NCBI RefSeq assembly: GCF_001761485.1
Contig: NC_090775.1
Span: forward strand, 2,735,001 to 2,799,000
Direction: 5' to 3'
Origin: Yarrowia lipolytica
Lineage: Eukaryota; Ascomycota; Dipodascomycetes; Dipodascales
DNA length: 64,000 bases
Shown here one piece after another: positions 1 through 9,000 of the stretch; within the stretch, counting starts at the first letter, position 1, and every line of letters begins with the position of its first letter. A model generated the notes under the pieces. The model made no database searches, was not told where the DNA came from, and saw only the letters and a list, made by a program, of their open reading frames with translations. The position numbers and the translations under genes are program-made.

Positions 1-688
1 GTATCATATAAAGCAATATGAAGGCCTAACGACCAGATGGAATTCTTACTCGAAGAGCAAACGGCTGCACAGGTACACACGGTTCTTGTTATATTTTTTA
101 CGTATGACTTTTGTTGTACGCAAGATAATACTGTAGTTCAAGTACAGTAGTTTGAAAGTTACTGTATAATTAAATGAATGTATATGCAGGAAAAAACAAA
201 CGATGTTGAACAAGTAGAACACCATCTGACTGGCAATGGAGGCGAATATAACATATCTGGGGCACTCTGTTCCACTCCCACTTTACTTCGGAACTAATTC
301 GAATCAGATATACTTGTACCTTCCAGCATATCGAAAAGTACACCCACAGCCCTTCCATGTTAGCCACTGTCGAGTTGGCTGAATTTAGGACACTGACCAG
401 CCACTGAGAGTATAAGCTGCCACCCACCCACTACTGTATATAGACACGTTACAAACCATAGAGGAAACTCGTCGGTGATCTGAACAATATCATTTACTTT
501 TGTAAACACTTGCCAAACAGTAACTTATCCTAGTGTATATCCTTCCCTACAAACGCTTCCCACACCCCCATTGGTCCCCCAATATAACACCCCACATAAT
601 CGCTGCATGTCACTGAGACTAACTACAAGTAGCTAAGCTACCGCGCTCATTCTGTACAGGGCTGATATCTGATACATAAACACCACAC
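1..688. other. Gene-free left edge, 5' region of the M18 aminopeptidase gene
   Basis: No convincing coding region is seen on either strand. One copy of the recurrent word TACTTGTA lies at 311-318. A branch/acceptor-like CTAACTACAAG lies at 619-629, but I see no GTGAGT-type donor upstream. An in-frame stop at 677-679 rules out a coding exon being spliced directly from that acceptor into the downstream gene. Confidence 0.6.
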
Positions 689-2110
689 ATGGACGACATT
701 ATGCAACACAACATGTCTTGGAAAGAGCAAGCTGAGCGTTTCATGGACTTCATGTCCAACGCCCCCACGGCCTACCATGCATGCGATCTTCTGGCCCAAG
801 ACTTTGATGCAGCTGGATACAAGGAGTTGTATGAGCGAGACGAATGGGACCTCACGACACACAATAAGTTCTACGTGCGACGAAACGGAAGCGCTATCAT
901 GGGATTCGTAATTGGTGAGAATTGGACGCCTGGAAACGGTGTCGGAGTTGTTGCCACGCATACCGATGCTCTATGTGGCCGAGTCAAGCCCATCAGTATC
1001 AAGCAGCCTGTGGATGGGTATAATTTGTTGGGTGTGGCTCCTTACTCTGGTGCTTTCAGCTCTGTGTGGTGGGACAGAGATCTAGGAATTGGAGGACGAC
1101 TGATTGTTCGAGACGAGGCTTCCAAGTCCGTGACTTCCAAGCTGGTTCATGTCCCTTATCCCATTGCTCGAATCCCAACTCTGGCACCCCATTTCGGAGC
1201 TCCTGCAAACCCTCCTTTCAACCCTGAGACTCAAATGACTCCTATAATTGGTCTCACATCGTCTAAGGAAGTCAAGGCACCTACAGATGAAGAGAAGCAG
1301 TCTCCCATGGTTGGAAAACACTCGATCGACCTGCTCCGAGTCCTCGCTAAACACGCACGCGTGCCAGTGAAGGACATTCTGCAGGTCGAGCTTGAGCTAT
1401 TCGACACTCAGGACCCTGTCATTGGAGGTCTTAACCACGAGTTCATCTTCTGTCCTCGAGTTGACGATAAGCTGTGCACTTACACTGCTGTGCAGGGCTT
1501 CATTGCCGCCAAGCACGACGACAGAGCTCTCAACGTCGTTGCCTGCTACGATAACGAAGAGGTTGGCTCTGGGACTCGTCAGGGTGCTCAGGGAGATTTG
1601 TTCCAATGCATTGTTGAGCGGGTCGTGGCTCATGGTATGGACTCCTCTGTAGCCAACCAAGCAGCGGAGTACACTCGACAGACCTACGCCAACTCATTCT
1701 TGGTCAGTGCTGATGTGGGCCACGCTGTGAACCCCAACTTTTCTGACGCATACCTTGAGTTCCACAAGCCGCAGCTCAACTACGGAATGACACTCAAGGT
1801 ATACCCGAATGCTGCTACCACGTCCGATGCAGTTTCCATGGCTTTGATCGAGGAGATTGCTCGACGAACAGACAACAAGACCCAGGTGATGCATACTCGA
1901 AACGACACTCGTGCTGGAGGAACTCTGGGTAAGTTCCTTGCCTCAGCTACAGGTATGCGAGCAGTCGATGCTGGTATTGCTCAGTTGTCCATGCACTCTA
2001 TCCGAGGCACACTTGGTTCCAAGGACATTGCCCTGGGTACTCGATTCTTCCGTGACTTTTACTCCTCTTGGTATGAAGTTGACCAGGAGTGGAAGAATGG
2101 TGATATTTGA
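689..2110 (+). CDS. LAP4: M18 family aminopeptidase, Ape1/Lap4 type, without the N-terminal propeptide
   Basis: Metallo-aminopeptidase of 473 residues; M18 enzymes release N-terminal residues using two metal ions. All family metal and catalytic positions are visible: H91 and D93 in THTDAL, D260 in RVDDKL, E290/E291 in DNEEVGSGTRQG, D342 in SADVGH and H436 in MHSIRG. The stretch SGAFSSVWWDRDLGIGGR (120-137) is also typical. Sequence flavour is closer to yeast Ape1/Lap4 (FGAPANPPF, GKHSIDLLR, ending in FFRDFY) than to the cytosolic aspartyl aminopeptidase Ape4, though Ape4 cannot be fully excluded. Yeast Ape1 is 514 residues and carries a propeptide of about 45 residues that targets it to the vacuole through the Cvt route. 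Here the protein starts at the position where the mature enzyme begins. The ATG at 689 is the first in frame after a stop at 677-679. It converges with the J-domain gene, leaving 99 bp. Confidence 0.85.
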   Translation: MDDIMQHNMSWKEQAERFMDFMSNAPTAYHACDLLAQDFDAAGYKELYERDEWDLTTHNKFYVRRNGSAIMGFVIGENWTPGNGVGVVATHTDALCGRVKPISIKQPVDGYNLLGVAPYSGAFSSVWWDRDLGIGGRLIVRDEASKSVTSKLVHVPYPIARIPTLAPHFGAPANPPFNPETQMTPIIGLTSSKEVKAPTDEEKQSPMVGKHSIDLLRVLAKHARVPVKDILQVELELFDTQDPVIGGLNHEFIFCPRVDDKLCTYTAVQGFIAAKHDDRALNVVACYDNEEVGSGTRQGAQGDLFQCIVERVVAHGMDSSVANQAAEYTRQTYANSFLVSADVGHAVNPNFSDAYLEFHKPQLNYGMTLKVYPNAATTSDAVSMALIEEIARRTDNKTQVMHTRNDTRAGGTLGKFLASATGMRAVDAGIAQLSMHSIRGTLGSKDIALGTRFFRDFYSSWYEVDQEWKNGDI

Positions 2111-2209
2111 CGAGCTACAGAAGTAATAATTATAACATCTACAGAACTATGACATCTACATTGTATTAGTATGTATCGTGCAATTGTATTATAATAAATA
2201 TTTCTACTT

Positions 2210-4519
2210 TCATCTCAGCTCGTTGCTAATGGCATCGTAATGCTCCAGAGCCTCGGCATGCTTTCTGGTGGCCGAGTACTCCTTTTCCAACACCAAAGCG
2301 TCGATTTCACGAGCCTCCATATTAGCCTTTCTGTAGGTGGACGTAGAATTGAGGATGTTCTTGTGAGCCTCATTGGCCTCCATTCGTGCCTTTCGATACT
2401 CGATGCATTGCAAGTAGAACTTATCCATGTTTTTCTGGTACTGGTTGAACTCCCTGAGATACCGAGCCAATGCGGTATCTGCATCTTCTCCTGAATTGTA
2501 GCTGAAACTGGGAGGCAGGGGGGGATCAATGAATTGAGCGTTGTCGGTAGCAAGATCAATATTGAGCTTTGTGTAAGGCGAGGCACCCTGGGGTCTGAAG
2601 GCTGACGAGGTGTTGGTGTTGACGGGCTCACTGGTTGTGTTTTTAGACCGTCTGAACCGACCAGTGCTGTTGTTGTCTTCCCCAATAGGTCCCCCCTTCT
2701 CAGTTTTCACCTTGTCCCCACCCATCTGATCAATGTTGTTTCGGATTTCGTCCATACCAAAGTTGCCGTTGGTCTCGTTAAACGGGTGGATGTTGTTGAT
2801 ATCAAACAGGGGATTTTGTTTGAAATCTGGGCTCACCTTCTTCGACGGAGGAGCTTCTTCTGCGTTTCGAGGAGTGAAGGGCGTTCTGGAGGCATGATCG
2901 GAATCAGAAGTCTCCTCCATGTACGGCTGTCTGCTTCTGGTATAAGTTCGAGAGGTCGGAGGTTTTCGACGTCGATGAGCAGCCACAGGCCTTCGCCGAG
3001 GTTTAGCTTGAGGACTGTCACTACCAAGATTGAAGTTGAACATGGAACTCAGCACGTCCTTTTCAAATGGTGTAGAGTCGAACAGACTGGCTCCAAATAT
3101 GTTGCCCTGAGCAGCTTCATGCTGATCATTACCTTCAAACATACTGGTATCAATATCAGAATCAGACGATGAAGAGACATCCTGAGCATGGGCATCCAGA
3201 TCATCACTACTGCTGGTTTCCTCCCCGAACATGTCTCGGGCTCTCTGAGACTTTGCCTTGCTCTCATTGATGAGTTCTTCACGTCTCTCCTGATCCTTAC
3301 GTCGCTGTGCTTCTCTAGCAATCTCACGGTACTCGTCAGGAGACAGCTCTTCCACTTCGTCGTCCGTTCCGGTCAAATCAACAAACGTGCTATTGAATCC
3401 AAACGGGTTACGAGTCTGCTTGTAGTTGGGATCAGGAAGGTCATTCTCAGAGAAATCACTTTCTTCTTCAGACTCTTCTTCCTGATCCTGTCCAAACAAA
3501 AAGCTATGGTCTTCTCGGAACGATTTGCTCGCAGGAGAAGGCTCACTGGTCTTCATATCAGGCATGGTGAAGTTGAAAGAGCCTGAAGTCGGTTTGTTCT
3601 TAGGCGGGGGCTCGTCGTACATCTTGAACTTCTCTCCCTTCCCAGAACTGCTATGAGGTGCTCGTTGTCGCTCAAAGTTGAACGGTGCTTCAGTTCCAGT
3701 CGTATCCTTCTCCTGCTGCTGCTGCTGCTGCTGTTCGTAAACAGGCGGCTTAACATTGGGGGTATCTCCGGGTCTATATCGTTCCCCAGATGTGTAACTG
3801 TAGCCTGTCTTTCGTGTGAAGCTTGGGTCGCCAGCTGTCGATTTGAACTGCGGAGGTGTCGAATAAGCCTCTTCAAACTGTGACGGTTTCGGCTTGGTTT
3901 CCTGCTTAGGTGTGGGCCTGGGCTTCGTTTCAGCTCGCGGTTCGGGCTTGGGTTTCGTTTCAGTCTTGGGTCGAGGTTTGGTCTTGGTCTTAAATTTGTT
4001 GCTGCCGCTTCCGCTGGGAGTGCTGTCATAAGCGTACCTGTTGCTGTTGTCTCTCTGGGCGTAGTAGTTATAGGCACTGCTCTTTGATCTGGACGATTTA
4101 GAAGATCTGCTTTGCTGCTGCTGCTGCTGCGGGCGTCCATAGGCTCCATAAAAGCCAGAGTAGGCCCAACCGCTGGCCCCGCCAAAGTCGGAGAACGAGT
4201 CGTCCCAATGATGCTGTGAAGACGTCCATCCTCCTCCTCTGGAACTGCTAGTAGGCGTACTTCCATAGGAGTAGTAGGCAGTAGACGAGGCTTTGGAAGC
4301 GGTTCTCCATTTGGCCTCAGCTTCTCGACGGGTTTTGGCATCATTCAAAACGTTGTAGGCATCATTGATGTCCTGGAACTTCTTGGTGGCTTCGTCTTTG
4401 CGGTGTGGATTTTTGTCGGGGTGCCAGACCAGAGCCATCTTACGAAACGACTTTTTGATGTCCATTTCGCTCGCTCCGGGCGACAAACCCAGTGTTGCAA
4501 ACGGGTTGAGGGTGGACAT
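2210..4519 (-). CDS. J-domain (DnaJ/Hsp40) protein with polyglutamine and low-complexity body
   Basis: Predicted 769-residue co-chaperone. The J domain occupies about residues 5-71 with the diagnostic HPD at 33-35, which in this family stimulates the ATPase of an Hsp70 partner. The rest is low complexity: Ser/Tyr/Gly-rich to about residue 175, a run of Lys-Pro-Thr-rich near-repeats at about 175-212, two glutamine tracts, an acidic middle and a basic segment near residue 510. The last 100 or so residues are charged and rich in Lys, Glu and Ala and probably helical. There is no Gly/Phe-plus-zinc-finger arrangement, so it is a class C J protein. I do not recognise a specific orthologue; the partner and location are unknown. 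The start ATG lies directly before the J domain, as is usual. Confidence 0.85.
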   Translation of the reverse strand: MSTLNPFATLGLSPGASEMDIKKSFRKMALVWHPDKNPHRKDEATKKFQDINDAYNVLNDAKTRREAEAKWRTASKASSTAYYSYGSTPTSSSRGGGWTSSQHHWDDSFSDFGGASGWAYSGFYGAYGRPQQQQQQSRSSKSSRSKSSAYNYYAQRDNSNRYAYDSTPSGSGSNKFKTKTKPRPKTETKPKPEPRAETKPRPTPKQETKPKPSQFEEAYSTPPQFKSTAGDPSFTRKTGYSYTSGERYRPGDTPNVKPPVYEQQQQQQQEKDTTGTEAPFNFERQRAPHSSSGKGEKFKMYDEPPPKNKPTSGSFNFTMPDMKTSEPSPASKSFREDHSFLFGQDQEEESEEESDFSENDLPDPNYKQTRNPFGFNSTFVDLTGTDDEVEELSPDEYREIAREAQRRKDQERREELINESKAKSQRARDMFGEETSSSDDLDAHAQDVSSSSDSDIDTSMFEGNDQHEAAQGNIFGASLFDSTPFEKDVLSSMFNFNLGSDSPQAKPRRRPVAAHRRRKPPTSRTYTRSRQPYMEETSDSDHASRTPFTPRNAEEAPPSKKVSPDFKQNPLFDINNIHPFNETNGNFGMDEIRNNIDQMGGDKVKTEKGGPIGEDNNSTGRFRRSKNTTSEPVNTNTSSAFRPQGASPYTKLNIDLATDNAQFIDPPLPPSFSYNSGEDADTALARYLREFNQYQKNMDKFYLQCIEYRKARMEANEAHKNILNSTSTYRKANMEAREIDALVLEKEYSATRKHAEALEHYDAISNELR
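3713..3733. repeat. (CTG)7 trinucleotide repeat in coding sequence
   Basis: Seven uninterrupted CTG units on the + strand, read as seven glutamines in the minus-strand J-domain gene. A pure repeat of this kind is prone to length change. Confidence 0.95.
4113..4130. repeat. Second CTG/CAG repeat in the J-domain gene
   Basis: Six consecutive glutamine codons (CAG read on the minus strand) in the same reading frame as the repeat at 3713, about 130 residues nearer the N terminus. Confidence 0.9.
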
Positions 4520-6067
4520 GGCGCGTTTTGGGCTGAGAAAGAGGTGTCAAACTTGTGGTGTAGTTATAGGGTGCGTCTCTCTTGGGGTCCGTCTCCATTA
4601 AATTATTTTGACTTCGATGATGCAGGATATGCCATTATAGTTCGCCACTGTAACTGAAGATCTGTAGAGGGGATGTCGTTTTAGGGGAATGAGATATATT
4701 TTCAAGCTGAAAAGTTCTAGATATTGCAGCCTCAACTAGTTTTGTATTTATTTATTTTTTGCTTTTATCCATTCCAACGACTCTCTTAGCGTTAAAAAAC
4801 TACCTCCATCGTCTAGCTAGTTGTCATGGCAACGGCCCGCCTGCAGTCAGCCTTACCTTAGCTACTGTTACGGAAACTACTTGTAGCCATACACTACAGT
4901 ACACACACATTGTGCGGGCCCAGGAGGTTCGAGAACAGACGCTGGAAAACAGCAACAAAAACGTTTCATCATGTTCTATGGACATACAGAAGCGTATATT
5001 TGAAGCGTCTTCCACTTCTCAAACATATCACACAATGCGTTATAATAAAATGACTTACCTGATTTGCATTATGTGACTTCCGTAGCTACTTGTCCCGGTA
5101 CATACTGTACTTATAGTGTACTACACTTGAAAGTGTCACCACCAAACGGCTCTCATCTGTCAATGTTGTGGCAAGCTACTGCATTGACTTAACATAGTCC
5201 CTGGGGCTCCAAAAACGTCACAGTACCGCTTAATTAACACTATACCCCAATGCCTAGATATCGTCATTTTCAGTACAAGTATGATATACGTATGCTCACT
5301 CACTGCACATTCATAGTTAAATCAAGCAAGCAATATTGGGCACAAAATGGGGTTTCTACGGCAGCCATAAATGCAGAGTGTGGGTATTTTGTGTGTATTT
5401 TTGGTGGCTACCAATGCACCATGAAGGGTTTTTTCTTTCTTTCTCGCCACCGTCCTCCCTTAAACTCCACAATGGGATTTTCTAGAAACAGGTCAAAAAA
5501 ACAGGTTGAGTCCGTCTCACTTCAATTATGCGAGGTGGATCGTAAACATGAAGGCGCGTAGGGTAGAAGTCAGAATAATTCAACACGACGAAGTACAAGT
5601 ACTTGTAGCTCCCATGGCATTACCCTTGTCTTGTGCCATTCGTACAGTATCAAAATGATCTGCTTGGTCTGGGAGGTTCTCTGAACAAGTACTGGTATAT
5701 ATAATTTTATGTCAAATATCACAGTATGGGTTTCCTAGGGCTCATGGCTATATGGATGATTACATGAGAAAAAACTACAATACATTTTTATAGAGAGAAA
5801 GTGATTGCGCAAGAAGACTCACAATAACATGAACTTTCGAATGATACCAAATACGACAACTCTACAACACTTCATCACTTGCTGACATCTGAGGTGCTCC
5901 TGCTCTAACCCTCCCTATAGGCTTAATCTACTACAAACTGTACAAGGCCATACTTGTACTTGGAATACAGTACATTCGAGTAGCTATACTGTAGTACAAG
6001 TATAAGTAAGTACATGGAGTAAATTCAATAAATTAATTAAATATGACTGTAGTAACCATCTACAAAC
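4520..6067. other. 1.5 kb gene-free region between the J-domain gene and MEC1
   Basis: Open frames here stay near 100 codons with no recognisable domains or splice signals. It is unusually rich in TACTTGTA/TACAAGTA words (4878, 5274, 5594-5607, 5951, 5995), including the 14-bp perfect palindrome TACAAGTACTTGTA at 5594-5607. It should hold the promoter of the J-domain gene on the left and the 3' end of MEC1 on the right. Confidence 0.6.
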
Positions 6068-9000
6068 TCACATCATGGGAAGCCATCCAACATACATCAG
6101 AGAGAGGTTTTCGGGGTTGATGGCGTCCTGAATAAGATGCTCTACTTCTCCAGAAACACTCAATGGTAACGCTTCCTGAGGAACAACACCCTGGATCTTC
6201 TTGCGAACGATACTCAGAGCTTCCTTGGGTCCAGATGCTTGCCTTCGAGGTCCCACAGAGAAACCTGAGTCACCACCGCCCGACTTCCAGTCGTTAATGG
6301 GATCGTGAACAAACGACTCCAAGGCAGTCATGATAGTGTACTCATGCTGTCGAAGAAGAGCCAATGTAGACTCACAAGATCGTCTGAAATGACCCTCGTA
6401 ACCGGTCACGCCCATTGCATCGACCAGGTTCTGAGTAAGACGGAAGGGGACCATTTCAGGCTTAGTTAAACTGAGAGCCTTCTCGAACAAATTGTCGAAA
6501 TCAACATGCATCACTCCTCCGTCACCCAGTAGCAAAATGTTCTCCAGATGCCGATCACCCAGACCCAGTACATAGCCTACAATGGACATGACGGCCAGTG
6601 ACTTGGTGAACTTGTCACGAGCTCGCAGCCATTTATGAGGCTCACTGAACTTCTCCAAGAACCAACGGTAAAGCTCCGGTTGGTAGTTCTTGAGAATCTT
6701 CAAGAAGACCTTAGCACCGGTCTTCTTTCCCCGGGAGGCTCCATACTCCAACTGCTCAGTCAGAGTACCCCAGTCAATGTCTTCATAGAAGCGTAGAATG
6801 ACACTCTTGGCAGTTACCGAACCAGACACCCACTCAATCAAACCACAGGAGTCACCAAGAGGAGTGACAAAGTAGGTCTTAATACCCAGAGTGTTCTTAG
6901 CAAGCAGCTTGTCAACCAACTGGGTGATTTCCAACAATCGGGCATCCTTTCGAACATCATCCTTGTTTTTCAATAAAACAGGATAGTCTTTGCCATCAGA
7001 ACCAACCAAGGTGATCTTGAAGGGGTGCTGAAGGGATCGCATAATGGTGACCTTCTCACGGACACCGATAATGGAAACAACTTGTGCATTCGTGTTGGAC
7101 ATGAAATCCTCACAAGGTACACACAAAGGACAGGGAACTAACTTGGGGTTGAAACCGAGATCCTTCGTCACGCGCACCTGACTCTGTTTTGAATTGTATC
7201 GAGCCCTAAGTGTATTTCTCAGTGAAAGGGCAAACTTCTCCGACTTATCGACCGTGTTTTTGTTGATGTTGGGGTTCTGCCTGAGAGACCGAAGCAGATT
7301 GGATCCTCGGCTTTTTCGAGTAGCATTGCTCGACTGCGACAAAGACAACAGGTGCCAGATGGTTCTGTCAGTGTACTTTTCACAGACGTGAATCATGATG
7401 CTGTTCATGACATCGAGGGTGGCAGCATTGTCCATAGCAATTCGAGTCGTCATCTGAGACATTCCGGCATAGAACGTAGACGCAGGAATGTTCTGATGCA
7501 TAGACGAGATCAACGAATTGATACGAGCCAAAGTACCAGACTTTTTAGGAGACTCTTCATCACCCATATCAAGCCAGGCACTCAGAAGCATAGGCAGAGT
7601 CTCAGTAGCATACTTGTTACCCAGCTGTAGAGCCGACACTAGAGCTGTGATCATGGTGAGGGTCAATTGGCCGTTCTCGTATTCATTCACCTTGTTATTT
7701 CCATCCTGATCCTGGATGACACCATGGTAGAATCGTGCCAGCTCGTAGTAGGCCTTCTCGGTCTTGGCGAGCTCAGTAGCAGCAATGTAGGTTTTGGAAG
7801 CCACCGAAAAACCGACATGTCCACTTTGGGCTAGCCAACCAGCATACAGCAGAGCCACCTCACCATCGTGACCACGATCTTTCTCAAGGGTTCGGAGTGC
7901 TCCCTGCATATCTCCTTCCTGCCACTGAAGCTGAGCGTACTCCATACGCCCTCTTGGCGTGTAGACCATGCCTTGAAGAGCAGCTGCAGTAGCCAGCTCC
8001 ACACGACCTGCATGACGATACTGGGCTGCGAGTTTTGTCCAGATGTGGGCAACTTCCACAGTGGCGAAAGGCAGCTTTGAGACAGAGAAAATGAACTTCC
8101 GAATATCTAGAATGTACAGCTGGTCTGAAACGTCCTCAAGACGCTTATCGAGCGCCTCAGAAATGCTTCGGTGATCCTGAGAGAAGCACTCAGCAACTTT
8201 GGCGACAGATTCAAAGTCCGCAAGAGCATGTAGCCGATCAAACGACAGCGATAGGGTATGTGGGTTGACGAGATCTCGCTTGACGAAGTTTCGGGCCATG
8301 CGAATCTGACTGCTGACACAGTCTGTATCCCCATCTCCAAAGGCAATCATAGCCTGGGCCATGCAGGTAGAGTAAGATTCATGACCTCGGCTCCGAGCAA
8401 TGTCACACCATTCTCTCACCTTGTCGACATTACCCAACCGCCAAGCAGCCTCAACAGTGATGTCGACTGACTCATTCTCAAAACAGATGAGACTCTTCTC
8501 AGCTTCATGCAACAGAGTCTCATACCGATGAGCATTGAGAAGACAGTTGAAGTACTGCTTTCCCTTGGGGAGATGGAAATGCTCCACAGACCAACAACTG
8601 AGAGCCAGATCCCACTTCTTGAGCCCCTCATATTGGTCCACCTGCTGCTGGGGAGACAGAGACTCCATCTTGGTGACAATACCGGCAAGCGCGTCCGTAT
8701 CTTTCATTTCAGAATATACCTTGAACAGCTTCTGGTACACCTCGTCTTTCATCTCGGGAACTCGACGGACAGCAGTGTCGAGATAGAGAACAGTTCGCGA
8801 ATAACTCTCACAAACCATGGCTTTATCAACCAGCTGCTCACTGTCGATACGTTGCAAAAAGGTGTCCACACGCTTGGCTCGCTGCCTGGTAGCATTCAAC
8901 TTAAGATCCTTCTTATCAGCAGGATCACCTTCTTCCGGAGGAGCCAGCAAATGCTGCATGTAGACAATAAGATAGTCCACCACTCGGAACACAGTTCGGT

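Noticed and set aside
5053-5061. ACTTACCTG, resembling the 5' end of U1 snRNA
   Set aside because: No Sm site or stem structure follows, and nine bases can match by chance.
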